A stretch of 64,000 bases of DNA from Sporodiniella umbellata (GCA_025677835.1 JAIXMR010000036.1:62001-126000); one strand, 5' to 3'. Positions 46,548 to 59,240 are shown, numbered from the stretch's first letter. Notes: generated from the sequence alone by a model not told the origin. Translations and numbers: made by a program.

Positions 46548-48907
46548 ATGAGCCCTATTCAACTCGTTGTTGCTGCTAAGGCTTCACCATTTAACTACGG
46601 TATTTGGCTTATAATTAACAACAGACTCTTTGCAAGCATTAAGCTTAGTTGTATGGAAATTAATTTTGAAATATAATTTAGGTGTACTTGCTATCGCTGA
46701 TTATATCAATAAATCAAAGAAAGGTGCCATCACTGTTGACTTACGCGACGTTAAGCACCTTGAGGGCGCTTCTAAGCCCACTGTCTCTTTTGAATACGAT
46801 GGGTAAGAGCGACTGAAAGTTAAGCACAAACGTCAGCCTAATGCGATTCTAGGGAAACATACAACAAAAACAACGGCATTGTTCGTCTTTTGGCCAGAAT
46901 CCACCCTGAAGCTCAACTTTACAATTTCAAAAGTCCTTTGGAATCTACTTTGGTAGACAACTGGATTGATTTCGCCATCAATGAGCTTTCTGTTTCTGAC
47001 TTTAAGGCTTTGGATGCTAGTTACAAGAAATTGAATAAGCACTTGACTCTCCGTTCGTACGTTGTTGGCTACCAAGCCACTGTAGCTGATTTTGTCATTT
47101 GGGGTGCTTTGAGAGCCTCTCCTGTCTTTGCACGTATCGTGAAAACCAAAAAAGAAACATTGGGGGAATACCTTGTTCGTTGGTACGAACACATTTTGTC
47201 TTTTGAATCTGCCGAATATGCTTTGACTGCTGTCCAAAAGCAAGATAAGAGTTCCAAGGTAAAAACGCGCTTTTTTTTTTTTTTTTTTTTTGTCGAAAGT
47301 TAACAAATTTGTAGGCCAAGAGCTCTGATCAAGGCAAATTCGATATTGGTCTGACTGAAGCAGAGATGGGCAAGGTCTGTACTCGTTTCCCTCCTGAGCC
47401 CTCGGGTTATCTTCACATTGGACATGCTAAGGCTGCACTTCTCAATCAATACTTTGCCGAAACTTACAAGGGAAAGCTCATTATCCGTTTTGACGATACC
47501 AACCCCAGCAAAGAAAAGACTGAATTTGAGGAATCTATTAAGGAAGATTTGGCTCTTATTGGTGTCGACTCGTCTATTGTTTCTCACACTTCAGACTACT
47601 TTGATCAAATGTACGAACTGGCTTTGAAAATGATTAAGGAAGGCAAAGCCTACTGTGATGATACGGACCAAATGACGATGCGTGAACAGCGCACTGCTCG
47701 TGTTCCCTCCAAGTGTCACGATCAGTCTGTAGAAGAAGCTCTCCGTCGTTTCGGTGAAATGGCCAAGGGTTCTGAAGAAGGTTTGAAGAACTGCTTGCGT
47801 GCCAAGATTGACTATTCTAGCCCTAACGGTACTATGCGTGACCCTGTCATCTATCGCTGTAACTTGACACCCCATCACTATACCGGCGATAAGTGGAAGG
47901 TGTACCCTACTTACGACTTTGCCTGTCCTATCGTGGACTCTCTTGAAGGCGTTACCCATGCTTTGAGAACTAACGAATACCGTGATCGTAACGTTCAATT
48001 TGACTGGATGATTGAAGCTTTGGGTCTTCGCCCAGTGAAGATCTGGGATTTCAGCAGAATCAACTTTGTATACACACTCTTGTCTAAGAGAAAGCTTACT
48101 TGGTTTGTTGACGAAGGTCTTGTCTCTGGTTGGGACGATCCTCGCTTCCCCACTGTTCGTGGTATCCGTCGCCGCGGTATGACCATTGAAGCCTTGAAGC
48201 AATACATCTTGATGCAAGGTGCTTCTCAAAACACACTGTTATTGGAATGGGATAAACTCTGGGCCTTGAACAAGAAGGTGATTGATCCTGTTGCTCCTCG
48301 TCACACTGCTGTTCTTAAGGATAACGTGGTTGTCTGTCAAGTTAAGGACGCCTCTGCTGAGATAAAGGATATTCCTGTACACAAGAAGAACCCTAGTCTT
48401 GGAAACAAGAAGACCCATTATGGCCCCAAGATCTACTTGGATCAAGAAGATGCCAAGAGCTTGGAAGAGGGCGAGGAGGTTACCTTGATGGATTGGGGAA
48501 ATGCCTTTATCCGTAAGGTTACCAAGAACGAGAAGGGTGAAGCTACAAGTGTTGACTTGGATCTTCACCTTGAAGGTGACTTTAAGAAGACCAAGAAGAA
48601 GTTGACTTGGTTAGCTGCAAATGATGATACTGTGGACGTTCTCTTGGTTGACTATGACTATTTGATTACCAAGAAGAAGGTGGAAGATGGCGATGAAGTC
48701 AAAGATCTTGTTACTCCTGTTAGTGAATTCAAGGTTCCTGCTATTGCTGATGGTAACATCAAGCAACTCAAGAAGGGTTCTATCATTCAATTCGAACGTA
48801 AGGGTTACTATATCCTTGATGCCCCTGCTACCGACTCTGAGCCTGCTCACTTCATCTGCATTCCCGACGGTAAGGCTGCTTCCATGGCTTCCAAGGCCGG
48901 AAACTAA
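46548..48907 (+). CDS. GUS1: Cytosolic glutamyl-tRNA synthetase
   Basis: Four exons: 46548-46599, 46682-46802, 46853-47258 and 47315-48907, giving 723 residues (yeast 708). Residues about 1-200 form the GST-like appendix that docks to Arc1-type cofactors and MetRS. The class I catalytic core starts at CTRFPPEPSGYLHIGHAK, carrying the HIGH motif. The KMSKS equivalent is LSKRKL within FVYTLLSKRKLTWFVDEG, as in eukaryotic GluRS. C-terminal beta barrels follow and the tail is basic. It charges tRNA-Glu. Codon use is strongly biased to C/T-ending codons, consistent with high expression. The antisense frames over exon 4 are shadows. Confidence 0.97.
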
Positions 48908-49114
48908 ACTTTCTAAAAAAAAAAAAAAAAAAAAAAAAGACATAAAAAAAACCTGTATCTGTACAATAAAAAGAGCACTCTTTTGTATAAAACGCCATGA
49001 GCTTTTATTGATAGTAAAAAAAAGGGGGGTAGTATTTATTGCATGAGTTCACATATATACATAAATATTTAAACAAGAGGGGGGGAATTGTGTACAGAAA
49101 AGAATCAGATGGTC

Positions 49115-50247
49115 TTACGAAAGTGTGTTCTTCAGCTGTTGTTTTTGGCTGTCAGTTAAAGTGGTAGGGAATTTGACGTCGTAGGCGATAATCAAATCAC
49201 CCTTTCTACCAGTTTTTGAGTTTGGCATACCTTCACCAGATACACGAGATTCTTGGCCTGATTGGATTACGGATTTTGTATTATTTACACTAAGAGTTCG
49301 ATCGTCTAAAGTCTTGATCTTCTTTTGAAAGCCAGTCAATGCCTCCAACAGGGTGAGTTGGATCGTCATACGCAAATTGTCACCCTCGCGTTTGAATATA
49401 GGGTGGGGCTTTTCTTCAAGAATAAATTCAATGTCTTGGGTTGTGCCGTTTTCAAGCTCGTCACCTTCGTTAGGAAAACGGATCTTAGTACCAGCTTTCC
49501 ATCCAGGTTTGACTGTAATACTAAGCACTTTGTCTGTTGAGACGCTCTGTCCCATAGGATTACGTAGCTTGCGGGTGACTTTCATTCGTTTAGTACAGCC
49601 TTTGTAGATGTCTTCTAAAGAAACAGGGAAAGAGCGCTTGATAGCAGGTGGCTTCTCGGGCTCATGGGATTGTGGAAAGCCTCTACCTGAGCGACGGAAC
49701 TTGCTGCCCATGCCAGGCATGCCACCACCAAAGGAAGAGAATCCTCCGGGCATGCCGCCGCCAAATCCTTCGTCCATACCACCGCCACTGCTGCCAAAAC
49801 CGGAAAAGAAGTGCTTGAAAATGTCATCGGCATCAGAAGGGTGGAAACCTCCCATACCAGGGCCTCCGCTTGAGGAAAAGTGGAAAGTATTCCCTCCACC
49901 ACCACCAGGGAATCCACTGAACCCGCCAGTGGCACCGTCAGCGCCTGGAGGAGGGGCTCCTCCGCCTTTAAGACCCTCTTCACCATATTGATCAAATATA
50001 GCACGCTTATTTTTATCACTCAATACTTCATATGCTTCACCAATCTCTTGGAACTTTTCGTTGGCAACTTCTGCGTTGTCTTTGTTTCTGTCGGGATGCC
50101 ATTTTAAAGCTAAAGAATAGTTAGCATATCTTGACCTCCCTTTTTATTGTCTAATTAAGTCTTACCTAGTTTGCGATATGCCTTCTTAATAGCATCATCA
50201 TCTGCATCTTTTGATACTCCAAGGATTGAATAGTAGTTTTTTCCCAT
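49115..50247 (-). CDS. SIS1: Class B J-domain co-chaperone (SIS1/DNAJB1 type)
   Basis: Exons 50166-50247 and 49115-50109 give 358 residues (Sis1 has 352). The J domain (1-70) begins [11 protein letters not shown] and has the HPD triad in WHPDRN, completed by exon 2. A Gly/Pro/Phe-rich region (about 75-170) follows, with a helix [10 protein letters not shown]; the zinc-finger region of class A proteins is absent. Two C-terminal beta-barrel substrate-binding domains and a dimerisation tail end the protein. It stimulates Hsp70 ATPase in the cytosol and nucleus. The upstream region has an imperfect heat-shock element. The final TAA overlaps a GTAAGA sequence, but the length fits the family without further exons. 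Confidence 0.95.
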
Positions 50248-50413
50248 GATGTTATGTCTGAGGTTTTTTTTTTTAAAAAAAAAAAAGTCGAAAAGAAAAA
50301 ATAAGGCTAAAAAAAAACGTAGATAGTTTATATGCAAAATTGGGTTTCCACAATATTCTACGTCTTCAAGTAATTGAATGACGTAGATTTAGATCTCCGT
50401 CGCCGAAAGTGCT

Positions 50414-50428
50414 AGAATTTTGTAGAAG
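50414..50428. promoter_or_regulatory. SIS1: Imperfect heat-shock element upstream of SIS1
   Basis: The sequence has GAA at 50415-50417 and GAA at 50425-50427, with TTG in place of the central TTC at the correct 5-nt spacing. It lies about 170 nt upstream of the SIS1 start codon. SIS1 is a known HSF target in yeast. One mismatch makes this a candidate only. Confidence 0.35.
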
Positions 50429-51164
50429 TATACAGCTGAAAGAAAGAGAAACGCGACTTTGATGGCTCGTAGACAAATCGTAAGCTTACAGTAACCATTC
50501 TTATATAGCTTTGGGCATTGAGTGGCCTATGTTGATATTCAAATTAGCGTTACTATGTGCACTTGCAAAAAATTATTTAGTACACCAATAAAAACCGTTT
50601 CGGTTAAAAAAAAAAAAAAGCAATATTTTTTACTAGTAAAAGAAGCTAAACTAAGAAGCTTTGCATCTACCTAGCAAGTAGATAGTTCCATTGAATTTCA
50701 CTCTAAATCAAGCCTTCAAAATAGGTTCAAATACGTTTCGATTGAGATTTGAATGAATAATGTAACGCTTAAATAGTATCAGAATTGTACACTTGCAGTT
50801 TTTTTTTTCATATCTAAAAGTACTTCTAAAGCCATTGTTGCTATGTTCTTAACAAAACGGTTTAACTAAAGGCTGGTAGTTTCATGATATAGTGCTTTTG
50901 AATGTTTTACTAGAATTTGAAAAACATCAACTGTATACTTGGTGCTATAACTTGACTATACTTTATGGCAAAAAACGAAGACTATCAATACACAAAACAT
51001 CGAAAAATCCCGAATGACAATAAAGAGATTATAAAATCAATCATAGCAAGTTTTTTTTTCTTATTTTTTGTGTGTTCAGTATTGAATAGAGATTCTTATT
51101 GATTTCTCATTGTTCCAGGGACAATTCTAGTCAAACCCGGCGCTAGCTATCTAGAAATGAAAGC

Positions 51165-51264
51165 AGCGGACTTTGCTATTGTTGCATGACACTGTCAGAC
51201 CCGTCATGAAATAGTTGAACAAACTGGTCTTCAAGTAATGGGCCCATACTTGTTTGGTAATATG
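51165..51264 (+). pseudogene. Possible mariner-type transposase remnant
   Basis: One plus-strand frame reads LLLHDTVRP, like the second-aspartate block (LLHDNARPH) of mariner-type DDD/E transposases. After a stop and frame change, QTGLQVMGPYLFGNM recalls the following YSPDL...YHLFG block. Only about 100 nt can be linked to this family, and no terminal repeats were found. Chance resemblance is possible. Confidence 0.3.
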
Positions 51265-51452
51265 TGTTGTCTACTACATACATTATTGATCTCATTAGGT
51301 CGTAACCCCTGGCTGCTTTTTTCATAGATGCCTTTTTTTTGTTTTTTCTTTATAGTCCAGCTCAGTTTCCTATTGGATTAAAGCTTAACCGTAAAGCCGT
51401 GGCTGGCTTGTTTAGCGAGTTTTTTTTTTTTTTCTTTGAGACAACACTTTCA

Positions 51453-52576
51453 ATGCAAGACAGTAGGGAAAGAGGTCATACAGACATTTCTGTAGATAAC
51501 AGCAATGAGACAACACCGTTGATTGTCAATGCACAACAAAAGAGCAACCTTAGAAAAAGAGAAATGACTGGGTTGCTTTACATGACCTTGTCTGCTCTCG
51601 GCTTTTCGACCATGTCACTTTTTGTAAAATTGAGTGGCAGCAACTTTCCTTCGTTTGAAATTGTATTCTCTCGATCTGTAATCCAGACTCTCTTTGGACT
51701 TTTGAGCTGTGCTATATTAAAAGTAAACCCTTTGGGTAAAAAAGAGGTGCGCGGCTGGCTTTGCTTACGAGGCCTGGCTGGTACCATCGGCCTCAGCTTG
51801 TTTTATTTTAGTATCACTCGATTGCCTTTGGCGGACGCAACTGGTACAGTAGAACAGAACTTACCTCTTATGCCTTTTATTGTTTGTATTTACGTCCAAT
51901 CATAGTGGTATTCTTTTTGGGACCCACGTTTACTGCTCTACTGGCCGCCGTTGTTTTAGGCGAAGCATTTACATGGTTCGATGCTGTATGTTCAGCAGCG
52001 TGTCTTTTGGGTGTAGTGCTTGTATCTAAACCTCAATTTTTGTTTGGCTCTACCCTAAACCTCAATTTAACAGGAGAGCCCAGTGAATGGGTACGCCTAG
52101 TAGCTATTTTATGCGCCCTCTTAGGAGCAATGATGTCTGCTGTAGCCTATGTGACAGTACGCAAGATTGGAAAGGGCGCACATTCTATGGTTCATGTTGT
52201 CTATTTTGGCGCTATTTCTGGTGTGGTGAGCTTTATTGGTATGTTTGGTTTTCAAGAAGCAGTATTGCCTCATGGAGGATACGAGTACAGCATGTTGTTG
52301 TTGGTCGGCGTTACCGCATTCATTGGTCAGTGTTTTTTGAATCAAGGGTAAGAGTGTATACTAGAGTTACGATACTAACATGTTGCATTTAGACTACAAA
52401 TGGCACCTGCTGGCCCAGGAACTCTTATGCGAATGAATGATGTTGTTTTTGCCTTCTTGTTTGGAATCTTTATACTGCACGAGTACCCAGATGCCTATAG
52501 CATCTCTGGTGCTACCATCATCATATTAATGACCTCTGCTATGGGAATACACAAAATTTACTTTTCCTCCAAATAA
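51453..52576 (+). CDS. EamA/DMT-superfamily membrane transporter
   Basis: Exons 51453-51843, 51906-52347 and 52393-52576 give 338 residues. After a hydrophilic N-terminus there are about ten hydrophobic spans arranged as two EamA repeats, the first ending with LFYFSITRLPLADAT and the second repeat ending with LHEYPDAYSISGATIII. The layout matches fungal SLC35G-like drug/metabolite transporters; substrates of these proteins are mostly unknown (acyl-malonyl condensing or nucleotide-sugar roles have been proposed for relatives). The acidic and Ser-rich N-terminus is cytosolic by analogy. All joints are in phase. Substrate is not predictable here. Confidence 0.88.
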
Positions 52577-53304
52577 ACTAAAGCAAGAGACTAAACGTTT
52601 TATTAATAGAATCTATTGAGCTACTCTTGTTTTGAATAATTTCATTTACCTTATAGCGTTACTTTGCCTGTGGCAGTAAAAGCATACTTCTAACCTTTAC
52701 TGTTTTTATTGTTAGGCATGAGCCTTTTGTTTTTAAAAGCAGTGTTTGTCTTTGGAACTATAACATATTGCCTCTTAAAAGCGGTATCTTTATAAGAGCC
52801 AAGTTTAAGTTACATAATATGCTTTTCTAATTTGTGTTTTATGAAAAAACTATTTCTCTTGAGTATCAGATACTATTGATAACACGCTAATGCTTGGTAT
52901 ATCATATAGCTGTATTATACGGCACTGTTTTTCTAAAGTTTGTTTATAAAAAAAGGTCTTCCCTCCTTTTTTTTAAAAAATGCTATTACAAGTTGAAAAC
53001 TTTTTAATCTTTCATTTATCAGAAATGTTAGATTGTGTTTCTATTGATAAAAAAAAAAGGGGAATGACGTATCGAGAAATAAGAGAGATAAGAGATAGCT
53101 AAAGTTATGTATCTCAAAGGGTTCTATGGGGGTATCAAAGTTGTCGAAACAAATACAGCGCCATCGTTCCTTTGGTCTTTTCAGTATAAGAATATTTTGA
53201 GAAAAAAAAACACTGAGCTTTTAGAACAAAGAGTGTAGATTCAACAGATTCCAGTTAGACTATGGGCTGTTGTTTTTTCTATTGTATTTTGATGGCACGC
53301 AAAC

Positions 53305-53342
<38 letters not shown>

Positions 53343-55083
53343 ACTTTATAAAGGTAACCAAACTTTGTAACAAGAAACCCTTACTTTGTCATATAGTCAT
53401 TATATTAATTTATTTACAATTTCTGTGTACCTATAAAATAAAACCTTGTATCGCGCTTTATTCACCCCCACTGACAATAAACCGTAGGAATAATTTCAGT
53501 GCTATTTGATGTGCGTGAGAAGTTTTGCAACTTAAATTTACCTATTTTGTATATAAAGTAGAGCTATCTACCATTTTTTAAAAAGACACTGATTGGCCAG
53601 ACAAAAATAATTTACCGAATTCAAACCAGAGATACTGTTGATTGGTTTCTTTTGGACAGGGCCTAACTCTTTGGAGTGTATCGGCTGATACAGCTATTCC
53701 AACTGCCTGAATAATAAAGTCAGGATATCTCTACAGAAATAAGTGGTGAGGGTATTTTCGGAAAGATACTATTTTTGTGTTACAGTTCAATCTCTTTAGT
53801 ATGTCGCACAGCTACCTCCGCCTTTTCGGCGGAGTGCGAGCATATACAACATATTTGGTAAATTAATGTTAATTTTGCTCAGGGCAGTGCACACCAGAAC
53901 AGGTTGTGTGTTTCTCAACCTTTTTTTTCTTTTTTTTTTTGGTTCACCTGATTCTGGTTGAAGGCAAATTCAACAACCCTGAACTAGCCTCTCAAGATGC
54001 ACATAACACCTGTTTTTTTTTTGGTTTATTCACAGCACCAATTTATATCTGAAGGTGTCTACAAGTCAAAGAGCTTTAATGGGTCTACTTGAAAAAATAT
54101 GACTCTTGTTGTGTTTGAGTAGTTTTATTGGCTTAAAAAAAGCAATTACGGTTCAATAGGCTTTCTTCGAGTCAATTCAAACGCTGGGGGGTTTTTTTTC
54201 AAGTAAACATAGACTTTAGCTTGTAAAGAAGCTAGACTTGGGACTGGCTCTATTGATGAAACATATTGTCTCATAGATGTATAGACAAACATATTATGAG
54301 ATTGAACTAGAGCAATCATGGAGCTTATAGATAATCTTGATAACTGTGTATGCCCTGTAAAGGTCGGCCTTTTGCTTATAAATAAAGGATCGGTGTTGTA
54401 GCTGTGTTTATATAGACTCGAAAGTCATCAGTTTTTTAGATGCTTCTGTAATAGTTGTGAGTGTCCTGTTCATTTTTTGCTATTTGATCAGAAGACTCGA
54501 TAATTGCGCAATTGTTTTCATGTCTTTCATACTAAATAAAACAATGACATATCACAGACTAGAAAGGGAAACCCTGATTTCATAGAAGAGTCAAATTAGC
54601 TGAAGTTATAATACAGAATCTGATTGGACGATGAAAAACTTGAGCCGGCACCGCTTTTCAAAAGCCATCCTGGGCGTCCACCAATAAGACGGCTGTCCAA
54701 AGCGTGAGAAAGCTAGTCCACAGGTCTGAGTTTAAGGGAATGTTGATTTGCCATGTGGATAAGGAAAAATGATTTATTCCATTTAGAATTTAAGTTACAC
54801 AACAAAGCAGTTATAGAAAACAGAGTTTCTCATCCTACAAGCCATGCCACCCAAGAAACGCGCTGGAATAATTCTATGTTACAGAGTAGAAGTTTTAAGT
54901 AGAGTCAGCTTTGTTGAAGGAGATATGGGATTCGTTCTTTGATTTTTTTTTTTTTGAGTAACTTTCGGGTTTTTTATTTAGTATAAATACAATAAAAACT
55001 TTCAACCTGTCTTTGTTTTCTTTTAAGTCCTATTTTTTTTTTTTAGTGGTGTTACTTTCTCTTGAAAAGATAAACAACTCTTA
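52577..55083. other. Long AT-rich intergenic region upstream of PTR2
   Basis: About 2.5 kb without a supported gene. It includes a very long A run (53307-53340), a perfect GC-rich hairpin (53816-53834), CCAAT-type sequences near 54620 and 54681, and a TATA-like TATAAATA near 54982. A 32-codon frame at 54844-54942 starting MPPKKRAGII lies upstream of that TATA and is not convincing as a gene. Confidence 0.5.
53816..53834. promoter_or_regulatory. Perfect GC-rich hairpin / palindrome
   Basis: CTCCGCC, five-base spacer TTTTC, then GGCGGAG: a perfect 7-bp inverted repeat in otherwise AT-rich DNA, about 1.25 kb upstream of PTR2. The CCGCC-N5-GGCGG core recurs upstream of SF3A2. It may be a zinc-cluster regulator site or a structural remnant. 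Confidence 0.5.
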
Positions 55084-56833
55084 ATGTCTGACAAACTAGA
55101 ACAAGAAAAAGCAGACAACGCTACTTTTGAAGAAGCCGAATATCATGTGGAGAACAATCATGGTCCAGAGCCTACAGAAGAGGACTGGAAAACATGTAGA
55201 GAGGTAGCTGACAGAGTGCCTGTGTCTGCTTACCTTGTCGTTGTTATTGAGTTTTGTGAACGTTTTACTTACTATGGTCTATCGGGTCCATTCCAAAACT
55301 ATATTCAAAACCCTCAACCTCCATCCTGTAAATATTTCTATTAAACACACACATACACGCACATGTACTTATCTTTTAATTTCTGCTTTAGATCCTGCTG
55401 AACAGCCTGGTGCATTGGGCCGTGGCCAACAGACAGCTACTGCTTTAAACACATTTTTCCAATTTTGGTGCTATGTTACCCCCATCCTAGGTGCTGTGAT
55501 TGCTGATCAATACCTAGGAAAGTATCGCACGATTCTTACTTTCTCCGTCATCTATTTTATTGGTCTTATCATCTTAACAGCCACTGCTTCGCCTATGGGT
55601 ATCCAAAACGGAGCTGCTTTCCCTGGTTTTATTGTGGGCATTATCATCATCGGGCTCGGTACGGGTGGTATCAAATCGAATGTGTCACCTCTTGTGGCAG
55701 AACAATACCAAGGCAAATCCCCCTACATCAGAACCACCGAAAAAGGCGAGCGCGTCATTGTTACTCCTCAAGCTACCTATCAAAAAATTTTCAACATGTT
55801 CTACTGGGGTATTAACGTCGGCTCTCTTTCTGCAGTGGCTACAACTGAACTGGAAAAGAACGTTGGCTTTTGGCCCGCTTATCTTCTACCTACCCTAATG
55901 TTTATTCCTGGTATTGCTATCATCTTCTTGGGTCGCAAACGCTATGTGCAAAACCCTCCGCGTGGCTCTGTCTTTGTTGAGGCTGGCAAGCTCTTTTGGT
56001 ATAGTCTTTTCAAAGTCAAGGGTGGCTTGGAAGCCTGCAAACCCTCCAATCTGGCTATCGATTACCCCGATTTGGCTTCCCGCGCTACATGGGATGATGT
56101 ATTTGTAGATGAATTGAGACGTACACTTCGTGCTTGTATTGTGTTCTGCTGGTTCCCTATTTACTGGCTCTGCTACAACCAAATGACTAACAATCTGGTC
56201 TCCCAGGCTGCCAACATGTGGGTTGGCAACGTACCGAACGATATTATGCAAAACATTGACCCTCTTGTCTTGATCATTACAATTCCCATTATGGACCGTA
56301 TTGTTTATCCTGGTTTTCGTCGTTTGGGCTTCCCCATGCGCCCCATTTTCCGTATCTCTCTTGGTTTCTTCTTTGCTGCTGTAGCTATGGGCTATACCGC
56401 CGGTATTCAATCCAAAATCTACGCTGCCGCTGATGCCAACGAGTACAAGATCTCGGCCGGCTATCAAATCCCCTCTTACGTCTTTATTGCCTTCTCTGAA
56501 ATCTTTGCCTCTATCACCGGCTTAGAATATGCTTACAAGAAAGCACCTCAATCGATGAAGTCGATTGTCATGGCTATATTTTTGCTGGCCAACTGCTTTG
56601 CTTCCATTCTTAACTTTGCCTTGGTCCCTGTTGATGTCGACCCCAAGTTGACCTGGATGTATACCGGCGTTGCCTGTGCATCTGGTGCTTGTTCTATTCT
56701 TGTCTACATCTGTCACGGAAAGAACGACGCAAACGACGTTGCTGACGATGCCATTGGCCGTACAGGACAACAGGCTGACAATTATAACAAACAAACCGTG
56801 GTTGAATACGAAGCCGAGAAGGGTGGTGTTTAA
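55084..56833 (+). CDS. PTR2: Proton-coupled di-/tripeptide transporter (PTR2/POT family)
   Basis: Exons 55084-55327 and 55392-56833 give 561 residues with about twelve membrane spans. The proton-coupling ExxERF motif is present in IEFCERFTYYG. The PTR signatures GAVIADQYLGKYRTI and FNMFYWGINVGSL are both clear. A hydrophilic acidic N-terminus and a loop of about 70 residues between the halves are typical of fungal PTR2. It imports short peptides across the plasma membrane. Strong codon bias suggests good expression. The intron falls in the N-terminal extracellular loop, before PAEQPGALG. Identification is secure at family level. Confidence 0.95.
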
Positions 56834-58700
56834 ACGAACAACTATTCAAACACCCTTCTTTCAAAGAAAGTTACCCTTTTTTTTCTTTTCTTTATACATA
56901 TATAACGCGCGCCCAAAAACCGAAACAATCATTTATTAAATGCCCATATCTTTGTAAATTCATTCCTCTTTATTGATAAAAGCAGCAGGGCTGCCTCTAT
57001 AATAAAAATACTCTAAAAATTTTTTTTTTCTTCAATTTTCATTGCGTTCTGAGAATCTTTGAAACAATTACGACCCCGATCGAGTAGCGCAATTTAATGT
57101 GGTACTAAATGCAAAAAAAGGACCGCGTAATGAATTACTATTTAGGGCGCTTTTCCTCAAGCTAGTTAAAATTATAGTATTTTAGGAAAAACACTTTTAC
57201 AAAAGTAGATTGTACCACTTTACTTTGAAACAAAAGAGCAAAAAATGTATAAATTATCTTTTAAAAGAAGTTCTATCTTCTCACGCTGTGTACTGCTTCG
57301 TTTTTTGACACGCTTTTTTTTCCAAGGTATTCTTTGAGCTTTTACGCTATCAAATCCCTTTCAAAAAAAAAAAATAGACACACATTTGACTGGATATTTG
57401 AAAATCGATTTTGATCAGCTGTTCAAAAATAGGTTAAAGCCCAAAGAAAGTAGATCATCTTTTTAGTGCAACTTTCGTCTTACTCTTAACAGCTTGTCTG
57501 GTGTAAAAAGCTTTCTTCACGCCATTCAGCGGAAAAGAAAAAAAACTTTTTTTCTAAATCTAAAGTCGACATCTGATTAAAAGAAGCCGCAGATTATACC
57601 ATGTGGCGATAAAGGCAAAGTGTATTTGGGGGACAAACATTTTGCCTAGCACTCATTTGATGGGCTATTTACATTGTATGAAGCTAGAGACCAAAGATGC
57701 CATATTTAGAAAATATTGACCAAAAAGTGAATGCTTCCAACTATGACATATACAGAGTTTGCCCAGAAGTTTCTTCAGGATGTTTTATTCCCAAGTAGAA
57801 AGGCTTGCAAGATACCCACTTGATGCCTTTTTTGAAAATAAAATAAAAAACAAGATTCTCGTTTCTGTGCAGTTTTTTTTTTTTTTTTTTTTTGAAATCA
57901 CACTTGTTGACGATATAAAATGACGAAGGTACAGTTTGGGAGGCCATATTTAAGGAAACAGTTACAAAAAAAGGCCCGAAGCTATAAGCAGATATCAGTA
58001 GACACTATTCTTCATTCTATGATCAAAAGCTATGTTATGTCAACGTTCAGCCTGTCATTGTATTGCTTTAGATGAAGGTTTCTAAAACCATGTTTCCAAT
58101 GGGAAAAAACCTGGTTGGCATCAAAACCTGTGAGTTTTTTTTTTTTTTTTTTTTTTTGCCTCTACTACAACAATAAAAGCTAGTCTCAGTTTATTTTTGT
58201 TTTTCCTCCTATCCTATAAAAGAAAAATCAAACCTTTAGCTTTGAAGGGTAAAAGTAAATAATTTCAAAGTTTAGAACAAACTAAAAAAAGTACGAGAGT
58301 GTATCCTTTGTACGCGAGACACGTACTACTCACCATCATCTCCTGCTCTCTTTCTGATAGTTTACCATTTAACACTTGATCAATAAAGCAATTGTCATCT
58401 CAATCACGTAGAAAGGCAAGAATACAGGCGCTAAAGTTTCAATTCGATTTTCACTCGAATCTGTTGCGGTTCTTATCGACACCTAATAAACATGACTACA
58501 CTGGGGACGACTCCAACCGTGAGGAGGATTTTTTTTCTTGTATTTATATTTAAAGGGGGGGAAGAATCTATGGGGACTTTTTCAGATACGAAAATGAAGT
58601 TGGCAGCTAAAGTGAGGAAATAATATAAACAACTTTTTAGACGAGAATAAATGTTTTGTTTATTGATATATATTTATACGATATTTACATGTTTTAGTGT
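56834..58700. other. AT-rich intergenic region downstream of PTR2
   Basis: About 1.9 kb without a supported gene on either strand. It has T runs at about 57875-57892 and 58137-58157. Open frames are short and homopolymer-rich. Confidence 0.5.
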
Positions 58701-59240
58701 TCATAACCGCAGTGCTACGGTTCTAGCGTTGTAGTAAAAATATGCTCTTTCTGTCACTCCATCAGTATCATCCTCAAGTTTATGAATAGGAGCATTATCT
58801 ATATAAATATAGAAATTTTCCGTCTCAGGACACTTATCCATTTCATCAAGTACTTTGGAAACAAATCTCATGAAGCTAATAGCAGTTGTTTCGTTTTTTT
58901 TTGTCTGCTGGTAAGCATTCTTTCTCTTTATATCGCCAACAACTTTAATCTTTTTGAGCCTTAGTGGCTCTTTTGCTTCAGCACTTACAATGCCATGAGA
59001 AGAAGCAGTCCCAAGCATTTGTGTGTAATTTAATATGTGAGGGAGCTTTGACAATTGTTAGAGTGCTACTGAGGAAGCGCTCATAAGGAGCTCTCATGTT
59101 GATGTCGAAAACTCTTTCGTCTACAAATACACAGCTCATCAAGTAATCTATGTCTGTTTTGATCTTTACTATTGTACATTCAAAACATTTCTTTATTTGT
59201 TCATCGCTGTCTCTTGCAAAATGCTGAGAAGCGACTCTTG
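58701..59240 (-). pseudogene. Decayed Tc1/mariner-type (DDE_3) transposase
   Basis: The minus strand holds two overlapping frames of one transposase. The first (about 59240-59030) contains VFVDERVFDINMRAPYER, matching the first-aspartate block seen in Tc1/IS630-type enzymes. The second (58701-59054), offset by one base, continues with FMRFVSKVLDEMDKCP and FYIYIDNAPIHK, the second-aspartate block. The frame then stops without the third catalytic block (YSPELNPIE type). A frameshift near 59,035 and the missing C-terminus make it inactive. Related DDE elements are common in Mucorales genomes. Terminal repeats were not identified. Confidence 0.75.

Larger units (their letters stand above)
50248..51452. 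other. Divergent intergenic region between SIS1 and EamA transporter
   Basis: About 1.2 kb of AT-rich DNA. It contains an imperfect heat-shock element (50414-50428) and a possible fragment of a mariner-like transposase at about 51165-51264, both listed separately. No intact gene is visible. Confidence 0.5.

Noticed and set aside
47591..48568. Long antisense frames over GluRS exon 4
   Set aside because: Strong codon bias of the sense gene removes antisense stops; no family match in the antisense products.
49608..49991. Pro-rich plus-strand frame opposite SIS1
   Set aside because: It is the complement of the Gly-rich G/F region of SIS1.
54844..54942. Small ORF starting MPPKKRAGII upstream of PTR2
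   Set aside because: It lies upstream of the likely TATA box at about 54,982, so it is unlikely to be a uORF, and 32 residues without family signal is weak.
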